A DNA stretch of 64,000 bases from an uncultured Vibrio sp. (GCA_947504195.1 CANNGN010000011.1:56670-120669); one strand, 5' to 3'. Positions 1 to 9,659 are shown, counted from the first letter of the stretch. Notes: a model not told the origin generated them from the letters alone. A program made the numbers and translations.

Positions 1-923
1 GAAAAATTACCGTCTAGCCAGTCATTGATGGAATGCTCGAGATTCGCTTGGATAATATCAGATTGAAACTTTTGATAATCAGAAGGCTCATTGCTGCTCC
101 AAGATGTATCCGCTAAAAAGTTCCCATCAGAGTCGATCGGTACTCCTCTTAAGCGCTCTCCAAGTTGATAAAAGTGTGTGTACTGCAGTGTTAATGTTGA
201 AAGATCATTAAGATCCCACGCATACCCAAGGTCGATAATAAGGTTATCTTCTTCAACGTTATTCCGATACGAATCTTCACCACTTGAATAAATACCGACT
301 CGATAACGTTGTGACGCATCGGCATTTGCTGGCCCCGACGTTTCAACACTCCCGCTTAGAAAATCTTTATTTCCAGCCGTAAGCTCAACGGTGGTTTGTT
401 GCTCAAAGCTTGGTTTTTTAGTCACATAGTTAACAACACCACCAGCCTCACCAGCACCATATAACGCACCAGATGGCCCTTTTAGCACTTGAACCTGGTC
501 GATATTAAACAACTGAGGAACTGTAAAGGTTCTGAACGGGTCACCCTTAACACCATCGTAAAGCACTTGGCTCTCTTGTTCGAAGCCTCGTACCTTCATA
601 ACCCCATAATTGAAATAGGATACGCCCGATAAAGAACGGAAAAGATCCGTTACTTCATTAGCAGCTTGGTCGGCTATCAAATCGTGAGTCAGAATTTGCA
701 TTGACTGAGGTGATTTATCAACCGGAGTCTCAGAGCGAGTACTCAAAGACCCTTCCTCGGCCTGATAAAGCGTCAACGCCCTGCCGGTTACCACTAGAGT
801 TTCAGTATCATCCGTTGATGGTGTTTCTTTTATTTCACTACCCGCTTCCTCCGCGAAAACCATAGGAGAAAAAGAGATTACACCTAAGAATTGCATTGCA
901 ATTATCGATTTTTTTAACCGCAT
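1..923 (-). CDS. TonB-dependent outer-membrane receptor (siderophore type), 3' end outside the window
   Basis: Partial gene on the minus strand; it starts at the ATG at 921-923 and runs off the left edge, so about 307 N-terminal residues are visible. It opens with a signal peptide (MRLKKS..., cleavage likely after MVFA), then a TonB box-like ETLVVTGRAL near residue 42. A plug domain follows with VRGFE, VLYDG, VQVLKGPSGALYGAGEAGG and VNYVTKKP, the classic FhuA/FecA-family plug signatures. Such receptors bind a ferric siderophore in the outer membrane and import it using TonB energy. It lies downstream of an ABC ATPase and two FecCD permeases on the same strand, with a Fur-like palindrome upstream, so iron-repressed expression is inferred. 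The ligand cannot be told from the visible part. Confidence 0.9.
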   Translation of the reverse strand, partial: MRLKKSIIAMQFLGVISFSPMVFAEEAGSEIKETPSTDDTETLVVTGRALTLYQAEEGSLSTRSETPVDKSPQSMQILTHDLIADQAANEVTDLFRSLSGVSYFNYGVMKVRGFEQESQVLYDGVKGDPFRTFTVPQLFNIDQVQVLKGPSGALYGAGEAGGVVNYVTKKPSFEQQTTVELTAGNKDFLSGSVETSGPANADASQRYRVGIYSSGEDSYRNNVEEDNLIIDLGYAWDLNDLSTLTLQYTHFYQLGERLRGVPIDSDGNFLADTSWSSNEPSDYQKFQSDIIQANLEHSINDWLDGNF

Positions 924-970
924 TATATTACGTCACCATTGAAGACAAATTTTGGTCAATAATACACTCA

Positions 971-1003
971 AATGATAATAGTTTTCAATATTATTATCAT
1001 TTG
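971..1003 (-). promoter_or_regulatory. Fur box-like palindrome upstream of the TonB receptor
   Basis: AT-rich inverted repeat AATGATAATA ... TATTATTATCATT about 50 bp upstream of the receptor start codon. It contains GATAAT/ATTATC half-sites typical of Fur operators, although it is not a perfect 7-1-7 match. Iron-dependent repression of the receptor is inferred. Confidence 0.55.
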
Positions 1004-1129
1004 TATTAATAAAATATGGTGTCATTTACAGGGAGGTTTTGTTGGTCATAATTTGAGTAGTTCTGAGCTATTCATTGTGATAAAAACGCCAGAGAGCATG
1101 AGAGATGATTTCACACTCATACTCAACTA

Positions 1130-1894
1130 TCAAAGCGCGATACACATTGGCGATCCGCTGACAGGGTCCGTAATAACTTTGGCCTTTAAGGAAAAAACCT
1201 CAGATAAAAGCGCTTCTGTAAAAACCGTATTCGGGTCACCTTGTTGAATTAAGTTTCCACCTTTTAGCACCACTAAATGATGACAATATCGACACGCTTG
1301 GTTTAAGTCATGTAAAACAACAACGACTGTTTTTCCTTTATCATTAAGCTGTTGCATGATATCCATCAATTCAACCTGATGAGATAAATCCAAATAGGTC
1401 GTCGGTTCATCCAGTAAGACAATCGGAGTGTCTTGTGCGAGCACCATTGCTATCCAAGCTCGCTGCCTCTGCCCTCCAGAAAGCAAATCAACGTTCACAT
1501 CAGCAAGCTCAATCACGCCCGCTTCTCGCATCGATGACTCAACTACTTCCTTATCTTTTTCCCCCAATCTTCCCCAATGTGAAACATAGGGAGAGCGGCC
1601 ATATTCCACTAATCTTCGAACCGATACCCCTTCAGGTGTTGTCAAAATTTGCGATAACATTGAGACTTCACGAGCTAAAGCCTTATCTCCATAAGATGAT
1701 AATGGCTTCTCATACAACATAATGTCGCCAGAAGTGGGCTTTTTTATACGTGATAATGCTTTTAATAAAGTCGACTTACCGCATCCATTGGGTCCAATTA
1801 ATGCCGTAATTTTCCCAGCCGGAATGCTAAAAGAGAGATCGTGAATAATTGTTGTTTTCCCATAAGACACTGAGAGGTTTTTTGTCGTGATCAT
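1130..1894 (-). CDS. Iron-siderophore ABC transporter, ATP-binding protein (FecE/FepC type)
   Basis: 254 residues, full length for the FecE/FepC/FhuC family. Visible motifs: Walker A GPNGCGKST at residues 34-42, ABC signature LSGGQ at 138-142, Walker B PIVLLDEP at 157-164 and the H-loop histidine in VVVLHDLNQA at about 195. It powers uptake of a ferric siderophore through the two adjacent permeases at the inner membrane. Its start overlaps the end of the upstream permease gene by 4 bp (ATGA overlap), a sign of translational coupling in one operon. The substrate is inferred from context (TonB receptor, FecCD permeases, Fur boxes), not from this sequence itself. Confidence 0.92.
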   Translation of the reverse strand: MITTKNLSVSYGKTTIIHDLSFSIPAGKITALIGPNGCGKSTLLKALSRIKKPTSGDIMLYEKPLSSYGDKALAREVSMLSQILTTPEGVSVRRLVEYGRSPYVSHWGRLGEKDKEVVESSMREAGVIELADVNVDLLSGGQRQRAWIAMVLAQDTPIVLLDEPTTYLDLSHQVELMDIMQQLNDKGKTVVVVLHDLNQACRYCHHLVVLKGGNLIQQGDPNTVFTEALLSEVFSLKAKVITDPVSGSPMCIAL

Positions 1895-2862
1895 TGCCAG
1901 CCCCTATATCGGCGCAACAGAAAAATAAAATAAGGCGCGCCGATCAAAGAAGTCAGTACACCAGCAGGAAGCTCTAGTGGTGGTTGAATGCCTCTTGCCA
2001 CCGTATCTGCTGCCAATATCATCAGTGCACCAATCGCCGCTGCGCCAGGGATGATCATTTTATGAAAGTGACCAAACAGAAATCGAGATAAATGCGGCGC
2101 TAAAAGCCCAACAAAGCTAATGGTTCCGCAAATAGAAACACTTATGGCGGTTAACAATACTGCAAGGACAAGCGCATACACTTGAACTTTTTCCGGGTTA
2201 GTTCCCAATGTTTTTGCCGATGATTCCCCGAGCCCAAGGATATCTAACCGCCACGCTAACCAAAACGCAACCGGCAATATCACAACCAATGATGCCCACA
2301 AAAATGGCACTTGTGACCAATTTCTTCCCCATAAACTCCCAGTAAGCCATACCATCGCGGTATTGATCTCAATAGGATGGACGATCAGGAGATAGTCGAT
2401 ACAACTTGCAAGAAACGCGCTAATCGATATACCGATCAAGGCCAAACGTGATGGTGTCGGATTACTCAACTTTGCTATGAAGGCGATGATAATAGCGGTC
2501 ATGATTCCGCCACCCATACTACTAAGAGATAAAACAAATAGTGAGGAGTCGGGCTTCAACACGAGCAAAGTGGTAGCTGCCAACCCTGCGCCAGCACTGA
2601 CCCCCATAAGGTCCGGTGACGCTAACGGGTTTCGAATCACACCTTGAACCAACACCCCCGCAATACCAAGACCCGCTCCCACACCCAATGCTAAAACGAT
2701 TCGAGGCAGTCGATATTGATTGATAATAAAGTCAAACTCCCCCCCAAAAAGAAGGGTTTGATACACTTTTTCGAACGATAAATTCGATGCACCAACCAAA
2801 AGCGCAAAAACAGATGTTGCCAATAAAACACCAAACAACGCTGTCATCTTTACTGAACTCAT
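1891..2862 (-). CDS. FecCD-family siderophore ABC transporter permease
   Basis: 323 residues, almost entirely hydrophobic with about nine to ten membrane segments. It carries FecCD/BtuC-family signatures RLPRIVLALGVGAGLGIAG and VQGVIRNPLASPDLMGVSAGAG near the N-terminus, and SFVGLLAPHLSRFLFG near the C-terminus (the region that couples to the ATPase). It is one half of the inner-membrane channel for a ferric siderophore. The gene abuts the preceding permease with no gap and overlaps the ATPase gene by 4 bp, so the three form one operon. Confidence 0.92.
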   Translation of the reverse strand: MSSVKMTALFGVLLATSVFALLVGASNLSFEKVYQTLLFGGEFDFIINQYRLPRIVLALGVGAGLGIAGVLVQGVIRNPLASPDLMGVSAGAGLAATTLLVLKPDSSLFVLSLSSMGGGIMTAIIIAFIAKLSNPTPSRLALIGISISAFLASCIDYLLIVHPIEINTAMVWLTGSLWGRNWSQVPFLWASLVVILPVAFWLAWRLDILGLGESSAKTLGTNPEKVQVYALVLAVLLTAISVSICGTISFVGLLAPHLSRFLFGHFHKMIIPGAAAIGALMILAADTVARGIQPPLELPAGVLTSLIGAPYFIFLLRRYRGWQ

Positions 2863-3861
2863 CTATCGCACTCCTCGAACAGCGAGGATGACAAATACCG
2901 GCGTACCGATGAGAGCCGTTAATACCCCAACCGGAGTCTCAGTTGGAAAAGAGATCGACCGAGATAAGGCATCGGAGAAGGTGATTAGAGCGGCACCGGC
3001 AAATGCACATGCAGGAATCAGCACCACGTAATTATTTCCAACTACTCTTCTAGCAATATGCGGCACCAATAACCCAACAAACCCGATTGGGCCGGCGACC
3101 GAGACACTCGACGCAGTGAGCAAAATAATCGCAACACAAGACAGAAATCGAGTTCGAGATAAATTTAAACCCAAACTTACCGCTTTCTCATTTCCTAAAG
3201 AAAGGAGGTTGAGCTGACGTGCAATCAAAAACGCAATAACATGCCCTAATACGGATGCAGGCCACATTGCATTCCACTCATGCCAAGTCACGCTTGCAAG
3301 GGATCCTGCAAGCCAATTAATAACGCTAAATGCCTTATCATCGGCAATGATAACCGAGGCTCGGGTGATCCCAACCAACAGCGCATTGATTGCAACACCG
3401 GCCAAAACGAGTTTTATCGGGTGAGGCTTATCATCTAACACTCCGCCAAGGAGCATCACTAGCCCGCCACTCACTATCCCGCCTATCGCCGCAACCATCA
3501 AACTAGGGAGTTGATCAAGCCCAGCAAACCCAATGCTCGCCAACGCCATCACACATGCAGCCCCAGAGTTAATACCCAAAATAGAAGGAGAAGCCAGAGC
3601 ATTTTGACTTAACCCCTGCATAACAACACCCGCTATCGCTAACCCAGACCCAATTAATATGCCGGCTAACGCTCTAGGCATCCGAATCGATTCTATAATT
3701 TGTAACTCGACACTGGAATCTGGCGCCATTAAAAAGTAATCCACAACATGCCCTATATGTAAGGGAAAGCTTGAATATCCGATTAATGAACAACAAAAAC
3801 CAACACCCACTAACAAGCCTAGAGTGAGCCAAATCACCGAATGTTTAACTGGGAGTGTCAT
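2863..3861 (-). CDS. FecCD-family siderophore ABC transporter permease
   Basis: 332 residues with multiple membrane segments. FecCD signatures include SIRMPRALAGILIGSGLAIAG, MQGLSQNALASPSILGINSGA and GFVGLLVPHIARRVVG. It is the first gene of the minus-strand operon and ends directly at the second permease gene, with which it should form a heterodimer. The upstream region holds a perfect Fur-type palindrome shared with the divergent binding-protein gene. The exact siderophore is not readable from the sequence. Confidence 0.92.
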   Translation of the reverse strand: MTLPVKHSVIWLTLGLLVGVGFCCSLIGYSSFPLHIGHVVDYFLMAPDSSVELQIIESIRMPRALAGILIGSGLAIAGVVMQGLSQNALASPSILGINSGAACVMALASIGFAGLDQLPSLMVAAIGGIVSGGLVMLLGGVLDDKPHPIKLVLAGVAINALLVGITRASVIIADDKAFSVINWLAGSLASVTWHEWNAMWPASVLGHVIAFLIARQLNLLSLGNEKAVSLGLNLSRTRFLSCVAIILLTASSVSVAGPIGFVGLLVPHIARRVVGNNYVVLIPACAFAGAALITFSDALSRSISFPTETPVGVLTALIGTPVFVILAVRGVR

Positions 3862-3915
3862 GAGAAAGTCGTTGATCTCAACGCATGGAAAACTTGGGAA
3901 AAATACTACTCTTCT

Positions 3916-3930
3916 TGATAATGATTATCA
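3916..3930. promoter_or_regulatory. Perfect 7-1-7 Fur box
   Basis: TGATAATGATTATCA is a perfect 7-1-7 palindrome matching the Fur operator model. It sits about 55 bp upstream of the first permease start, in the divergent promoter region between the permease operon and the periplasmic binding protein. Confidence 0.85.
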
Positions 3931-4033
3931 ATAAAGGTGAGTGGTATTTTTTAAAAGAATGAAAGACAATTAAATTTATTAATTATCAAATAGTTAACAA
4001 AACTACCACTTAACTTTTACATGATAATAGATA

Positions 4034-4048
4034 TGATAATCATTATTA
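4034..4048. promoter_or_regulatory. Fur box upstream of the periplasmic binding protein
   Basis: TGATAATCATTATTA matches the 7-1-7 Fur palindrome at 14 of 15 positions. A further ATGATAATA half-site lies just before it (4021-4029), suggesting overlapping Fur sites. It serves the plus-strand binding-protein gene. Confidence 0.75.
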
Positions 4049-4177
4049 TTTGCTTGTATGGAGTTTTAGTATTAGGATCGAAGATCGGCTTGTGCGATTA
4101 ATAAAATGATATTCGCCATATCAACAACACCCCTTTTTTACGCGAATCAAACACCACACTCTTTCTGGCTCAATATT

Positions 4178-5095
4178 ATGAAAAAATTCAAATCTCCTGC
4201 ATTTCTTAACCTATGGCCTCTCGTTCTAACTTTATGCATTGCTTCAGCACGAGCAGAAAACCGGGTGGTTAAGCACGAACTTGGTGATCTTACATTGGAG
4301 AAAACGCCGACACGAATCGTCGTACTTGAATACTCATTTATCGATGCGTTAGCTGCGATAAGAATCTCCCCCGTCGGCATTGCTGATGATAAACAAGAAA
4401 ACAGAGTGATTTCTCAAGTGAAAGCGCTCATTCAACCGTGGACATCAGTAGGTCTGCGATCTCAACCTAACTTAGAAGTCATCGCTGGCCTCAAACCCGA
4501 CTTAATTATTGCCGATCTTCATCGACATAAAATTAGCTACGGGGATTTATCCAAAATAGCACCAACGATGTTGCTGAAAAGCCGCGGTGAGACTTATCAA
4601 GATAGCTTAGATTCAGCCCTACTCATTGGCATTGCTGTCGACAAAGAAAAGGAAATGAGAGCACGTATTGAACGGCATAAAAAGCGCATTCAGGAATATA
4701 AATCAAAATTTAAGGATGTCGGATCCGTTCAGTTTGCAACCGTCAATGATAGAGGTATGTGGATGCACGGCCCACTTTCGTTCACGGGGAGTCTTATTGA
4801 ACACCTCGGCTTAAAAACCGCGATTCCAAATTTACAAGATAGCCATATTCTACAGGCAAACTTGGAACTCTTTCTTCAAGCCAATCCTGACTGGCTATTT
4901 TATACAAAGAAAAAATCGGTAACCCTGTGGGACTCGTGGCAACAAAATCCATTATTTAATCTGCTTAAGATCAGTAAAACAAAACAAGCTTATCCTGTCT
5001 CATCTGAACTATGGTCTCTAAATCGAGGTATGTTAGCCGCTGAAGAAATTGCTGCGGAATTAGAACACTACCTTATTAGCGATCACCAACAATAG
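4178..5095 (+). CDS. Periplasmic iron-siderophore binding protein (FecB/FatB-like)
   Basis: 305 residues from the ATG at 4178. That start gives a normal signal peptide (MKKFKSPAF..., cleavage likely after SARA); the longer frame from 4106 would bury it. The mature part fits the type III periplasmic binding fold for siderophores: TPTRIVVLEYSFIDALAAI at the start of the first lobe, NLEVIAGLKPDLIIADLHRH, and a second lobe with FTGSLIEHLGLKTAIP. It delivers ferric siderophore to the FecCD permeases. It is transcribed divergently from the permease/ATPase operon, with two Fur-type sites between them. Confidence 0.88.
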   Translation: MKKFKSPAFLNLWPLVLTLCIASARAENRVVKHELGDLTLEKTPTRIVVLEYSFIDALAAIRISPVGIADDKQENRVISQVKALIQPWTSVGLRSQPNLEVIAGLKPDLIIADLHRHKISYGDLSKIAPTMLLKSRGETYQDSLDSALLIGIAVDKEKEMRARIERHKKRIQEYKSKFKDVGSVQFATVNDRGMWMHGPLSFTGSLIEHLGLKTAIPNLQDSHILQANLELFLQANPDWLFYTKKKSVTLWDSWQQNPLFNLLKISKTKQAYPVSSELWSLNRGMLAAEEIAAELEHYLISDHQQ

Positions 5096-5466
5096 ATTGG
5101 TGCTTTGAAGCAACACCTCCTACTCGAACTCAACTCAGCAGGAGGGACAATAAAGGGGTGTATGGCGTTGATTCCCCTTTACCGATCACAGCCACAATAA
5201 AAGCAAAAATATCAGCGGGAGACAGAGGTATAGCTCAATACCTCTGTCACATGTTGATTTCCATAGTTTCGATATTTTCACCCCAATCTGTTGTTGATAT
5301 GTCTTTTGAGACTTATTAAAAAGTTCCAATTTTTTGTTTATTACCTTACAGCTGTGAACATCAAATTTTGTGATAGTGACTCTCATAGCGTGCGCTCCAT
5401 GTTATTCCCAGCTATAGCTTTGACGATCGCCGGAAAAGATGGAATGATACGAATGAGATAAAAAAT
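5096..5466. other. Intergenic region between binding protein and AraC regulator
   Basis: 371 bp without a convincing gene. A short minus-strand frame at 5186-5386 (66 codons) has no supporting features. The only clear structure is the inverted repeat at 5221-5248. Confidence 0.5.
5221..5248. repeat. Perfect 11-bp inverted repeat
   Basis: GACAGAGGTAT and ATACCTCTGTC flank a 6-nt spacer (agctca). The stem is perfect, but neither side has a good T-run, so it could be an operator, a weak terminator of the binding-protein gene, or an mRNA-end structure. Confidence 0.6.
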
Positions 5467-6411
5467 ATGTTAATTGGGAATAGTGTTATGAAAAAGCCAT
5501 GCTTTATTGTCGAAGATAATACTCACCATTTAGTCGGAAAAGCAGATTTTCCTGAGCCTTGTTCGTCGACAAATTCGGCAAGCCAAATGAACTTTTCCAG
5601 AACACTTGCCAATTCTAAAAGCTGGATTGGTTGTGGATACTTAACTAAGTCGCACAATCATTTAAAACATGAAAATATACGCTTTCCTTTTTATTCTCTG
5701 GTCATCGTTGTCGAAGGTTCTGGAGCGTTTGTTGATCTCAAAGGTAAGTCATATAAATTGGCGAGCAATTCCATCTTTCAAAGGCTTCCTGAAGAAGTCC
5801 ATTCTTCTTACGTCGACGAAGGTACAGGATGGCGAGAGTATTATCTCGATTGTGACAAACACCTATATGAACACCTCGTGTCTTTGGGCGTTATTGATCC
5901 GATGCAGCGAGTCTTTTCTATGGACATTGACGCGTCATTGCTTGAGAAAATTGAAGCGCTTCTTGTGCGATTATCGGACGCTCAATACTCTGAATTGCCC
6001 GACGTGTATTTGGATTACTTAACCATTCTAAGACTTCTATTTTCAAGTTCGAGATCCAGAAAGCGAATTCTTGCGACGGATAAAATGGTCGACCAAGCCT
6101 GTCGAGACTTTGAAAATTTCTACGCGACACGTTTGCAACTTCGGGAGTATTGCGCTCAACAAGGTTGGGGATATGACAACTTCAGAAAGCGATTCAAAAA
6201 AGAAATGGGAACATCACCAAGCGAGTATTTAGTGCGTAAACGTATGGAAGTCGCCTGCCAACTCCTACGTTCCACTTCAAAACAAATAGCATTAATCGCA
6301 TCCGAGCTCGGCTATGCTTCCCCATTTGAATTTTCAAATCAGTTCCACCGGCATTATGGAGTGTATCCGAAGCATTTTAGAAACGGAGAGAAAGGAACTT
6401 TTGAATTGTGA
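5467..6411 (+). CDS. AraC-family transcriptional regulator
   Basis: 314 residues. The N-terminal half resembles a cupin-like sensing domain (FPFYSLVIVVEGSGAFVDL, then a segment mentioning PEEVHSSYVDE). The C-terminal ~100 residues hold the double helix-turn-helix: LQLREYCAQQGWGYDNFRKRF followed by the canonical IALIASELGYASPFEFSNQF and the HYGVYPKHFR tail. It lies next to the iron uptake locus and is transcribed in the same direction as the binding protein, so it may activate the siderophore genes in response to the ligand, as other AraC-type iron regulators do; this is inference from position. A second ATG seven codons in (5488) is a possible alternative start. Confidence 0.88.
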   Translation: MLIGNSVMKKPCFIVEDNTHHLVGKADFPEPCSSTNSASQMNFSRTLANSKSWIGCGYLTKSHNHLKHENIRFPFYSLVIVVEGSGAFVDLKGKSYKLASNSIFQRLPEEVHSSYVDEGTGWREYYLDCDKHLYEHLVSLGVIDPMQRVFSMDIDASLLEKIEALLVRLSDAQYSELPDVYLDYLTILRLLFSSSRSRKRILATDKMVDQACRDFENFYATRLQLREYCAQQGWGYDNFRKRFKKEMGTSPSEYLVRKRMEVACQLLRSTSKQIALIASELGYASPFEFSNQFHRHYGVYPKHFRNGEKGTFEL

Positions 6412-6500
6412 GTTGGTGAAGACTCTCTAAGCATGAATATGAATGACTAAGCCAAAGCGGTGACAATAAAGTCACCAATGTTGCTTCAAAAAACGCCCAG

Positions 6501-9500
6501 TTACACATACTGGCTAATATCAACCTCATCAATTTGAATGTCTGGCATGTATTTCTCTGCATATCGAATATGAATATCGTTCTTGAGCATCATCTCAAAT
6601 AGGTCTCGGTCTAAACACTGTCGCTCTACCATTGAGTGTAAAATACCGATGGCTTCGCTGAGTTTTTTGGCGTCTTTATATGGGCGATCGGAAGCAGTTA
6701 ATGCTTCAAACACGTCGGCTAAAGCCAAAATACGTGTCGCTACGCACAGGTCTTTTTTCTCCAGTTTTTTAGGATACCCTTTGCCATCGAGTGTTTCATG
6801 GTGACCGCCCGCAATTTGGGGGACACGTTTCAAGTCGTCCGTTAGTGGCAATGCTTCGAGCATTCGAATAGATGAAATAACATGCTCTCGGATTCGATAT
6901 CGGTCTTCTTCTGTGAGCGTTCCACGGGTAATACATAAATTGTAAACCTCACCCAAGTTCGCTTGATAATCAGGTACGTAGATTTTAATATCCGATGAAT
7001 TTCTCTCTTTTGGATGATGCGGCCAAATATAAAGGTGCTCTTGCTTATCAGCCAATAATTGTTCGACTCTTGGAGTGGTTTGAGGTGGCATATGACTAAT
7101 GCGTTTCAACTCTTCAGGAGATAAACCCAAGCGATCATCTAAATTTCTAACCCAGGTTTGCGTCGCGATACTTCGAACTCTTTGAACATCGGAGTCACTC
7201 ATTGATTCACCACCAATATTACATCGAGCAATAAACTCGAAATCATCAATGACCTGTTTACGCTGCTCTGAAAGTATCTGGTTCAGCTCTGTAGGATCTC
7301 CTCCCTCATGACGTTTTTTCCAATAATCAATTTCAATATCACGCAATAACACTTCAAAGCGCATTCTTATTTGATGAATTCGGTTATAAATCGCTTCTAA
7401 TTTCGTACCTTTATCAACAATGTGCTCTGGTGTTGTGATTTTTCCACAATCATGCAGCCAAGCTGCTATTTCAAATTCACGCCACTCTTCATCGGTGGTC
7501 AATTTAAATGATTTTAGACCTTCTTCTTGGCTGTTATTTGCTTGTTCAGCCAACATCGTAGCTAATGCTGGCACACGTTCACAGTGATTCGCGGTATGAG
7601 GAGACTTATCATCGATCGCTTGAGCAATAAGTTTAATAAATGAATCCATCAATCGTTTTTGATTATCTTGAAATTGATCCAATGACACCGACATGGCATA
7701 CATCGATTCGGAGAGATCATTAATTTCAACGATACGACTGTGAATACAAATAACTGACTTGAAATCACGCTGTTTTATTTTGGCGCTTTGCGACTGTAAT
7801 GCCTTAATTGGAGAAAGAATGACATTAACAAAAATCAACAATATAGGAATGAGAAGCAGCATCACGATTAATGAAATAACCGTCGAGGCATTGACCTGCT
7901 GCATATACGGTTCATCAATAGTCTCCGTATCAACATAGAAGCCAATATAATGATTATCCTCAACACGCTGAACATATAACACGTATTCTCGGCCCGAAAA
8001 GTGGAACGTTTCCATCACTCGTTCGTCGACGTCGGACTTTTTCGCCATATTGACTAACTGCTCAAACGGTACAACACCGGCTTTAATTGAACGGGAAAAA
8101 TTAGTACTTGAACCCTGCCCCATCCATTTTGTTTTCAACGCCAGGCTCTCTTCCTCAGTCATCGATTCAATGGCAAGATTCAATAAAGCTTGTAACCGAG
8201 AATTTTCACTGTGCACCAACATCGTTAAATCCTGATGAGCAAAGGCATTAAGCTCTTCTATCGCAGGGGAAACGGTTAGTTCATTCAACCAATATGTTTC
8301 GATTAAGTACTGAGCCACTTGCGTCGTTTCGAGAGCTGCATCAACCTGGTGGTGCTGCACAGCTTTGAGCGCCTCTAGACTGTCTTCCACTTCTAACAAT
8401 TTAATATCGGGATGTTCTTGATTCAAAAGCTCAATTAATGACCACTCTTTCGGTATAGCCACCGTTTTACCTGATAACTGAGACAGATTTCTTACCCGAG
8501 GAAGCTCATTATTCGTAACTAAACTTGTGCTTAAACTGAGATAAGGTTGTGTGAAATGCCCCCAATTTTTACGACCTTCCGTTGGAAAAATTGAATGTAT
8601 AATATCGACTTTATTATTTTGGTATAAATCAATAATGCCACTCCAATTATAGCCATTGGTATAGCGAACTTTCATTCCTAGTTTTGCTGCAACCAAATTT
8701 AAAAGATCAACAGAGTATCCTTGAGGGTGACCACTATAGGAAAAGTCAAAAGGTGGCCAGTTTAGCTGATTTGAAGCTGTTAACGGTCCTAAAGCCTTAA
8801 GATAACTTTTGTCCTCATTGGGTAGAGAAATCGATTGAACATTATTCAAAACAGAGTGATGAGTATTTGCAAATGAGTGCGCAGAAATCTGCCCATTTTC
8901 ATTAAAAACCATCGCCGAGCCACTATTGAACACGCGATGATCACTTAAAAAACTCGACAGTGTTTGGTAAGTGATATCAACAGCAATGACAGACTTGCTT
9001 GTTTTTATTGTCTTAGCATAAGTAACGCCCGGTATTTGCAAATGAGCAAATAGGTAAGGGTCCGTACGAATACTCTCTTTACTTGCTAACGCTTCTTGAT
9101 ACCATGCTCTATCGGTTGCAAAATAATCACTATCAGCACTATATTGCCAAGTCATATTCAAATCAGTATCGTAAAACTGAAATAGACGTTTTCGTTGATT
9201 ATTTCGCGAGAAATCCTTGATGACTAGCCAACGATCGCTCTTCGCTGCATCGTATTCTTGACGAAGTTCCTCTTCACTTTCTAAGTTAATAAGCTGATAG
9301 AGGTTATCATTTTCATAGCCCACGTAAATCGACTGTAAATATGGCTGTTCGCGCATCACCTCTAACATTAAGTGTGTCGCTGGGTGTAACTCATTAAGTG
9401 AAAAAGGCTTTTCAATATCAGGCAGGAAGGATAATAAACGTACAATACTCGTACTTTGACCATCGATAGAATGGAACCGTTCGCTGTATTTGTCCGCCAC

Positions 9501-9659
9501 ACTCTCAAACAAATTGGACGCAGCATCACGGGCTAACCCCTGGCTAAAATAATAATGCAGAGAGAGAGCAACGGAAACACAGATAGTGGTCAGAATCAAA
9601 AAGACAGCCGTGACCGTCACCCTAAGACTGAACGTTTTATTCTCAAGAAAACTTACCAT
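6501..9659 (-). CDS. Membrane-bound HD-GYP phosphohydrolase with Cache-like and SBP_bac_3-like sensor regions
   Basis: 1052 residues. Order: an N-terminal membrane segment (about 12-35), a Cache-like periplasmic region (about 36-280), a solute-binding-protein family 3 region starting at LNWPPFDFSY (about 295-510), a second membrane segment (about 595-615), a HAMP-like linker, then a C-terminal HD-GYP domain. The HD pair lies in WLHDCGK near residue 736 and the second motif HHETLDGKGYP near 952. HD-GYP proteins usually hydrolyse cyclic di-GMP, so it probably links an extracellular small-molecule cue to motility or biofilm control. The HD and HHE motifs are about 215 residues apart, far more than the roughly 55 usual for the family, so an insertion of about 160 residues interrupts the domain. 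It stands alone, with no operon partner. Confidence 0.88.
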   Translation of the reverse strand: MVSFLENKTFSLRVTVTAVFLILTTICVSVALSLHYYFSQGLARDAASNLFESVADKYSERFHSIDGQSTSIVRLLSFLPDIEKPFSLNELHPATHLMLEVMREQPYLQSIYVGYENDNLYQLINLESEEELRQEYDAAKSDRWLVIKDFSRNNQRKRLFQFYDTDLNMTWQYSADSDYFATDRAWYQEALASKESIRTDPYLFAHLQIPGVTYAKTIKTSKSVIAVDITYQTLSSFLSDHRVFNSGSAMVFNENGQISAHSFANTHHSVLNNVQSISLPNEDKSYLKALGPLTASNQLNWPPFDFSYSGHPQGYSVDLLNLVAAKLGMKVRYTNGYNWSGIIDLYQNNKVDIIHSIFPTEGRKNWGHFTQPYLSLSTSLVTNNELPRVRNLSQLSGKTVAIPKEWSLIELLNQEHPDIKLLEVEDSLEALKAVQHHQVDAALETTQVAQYLIETYWLNELTVSPAIEELNAFAHQDLTMLVHSENSRLQALLNLAIESMTEEESLALKTKWMGQGSSTNFSRSIKAGVVPFEQLVNMAKKSDVDERVMETFHFSGREYVLYVQRVEDNHYIGFYVDTETIDEPYMQQVNASTVISLIVMLLLIPILLIFVNVILSPIKALQSQSAKIKQRDFKSVICIHSRIVEINDLSESMYAMSVSLDQFQDNQKRLMDSFIKLIAQAIDDKSPHTANHCERVPALATMLAEQANNSQEEGLKSFKLTTDEEWREFEIAAWLHDCGKITTPEHIVDKGTKLEAIYNRIHQIRMRFEVLLRDIEIDYWKKRHEGGDPTELNQILSEQRKQVIDDFEFIARCNIGGESMSDSDVQRVRSIATQTWVRNLDDRLGLSPEELKRISHMPPQTTPRVEQLLADKQEHLYIWPHHPKERNSSDIKIYVPDYQANLGEVYNLCITRGTLTEEDRYRIREHVISSIRMLEALPLTDDLKRVPQIAGGHHETLDGKGYPKKLEKKDLCVATRILALADVFEALTASDRPYKDAKKLSEAIGILHSMVERQCLDRDLFEMMLKNDIHIRYAEKYMPDIQIDEVDISQYV

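Noticed and set aside
5186..5386. 66-codon minus-strand frame in the intergenic region
   Set aside because: No domain, poor start context, and overlap with the inverted repeat; likely chance.
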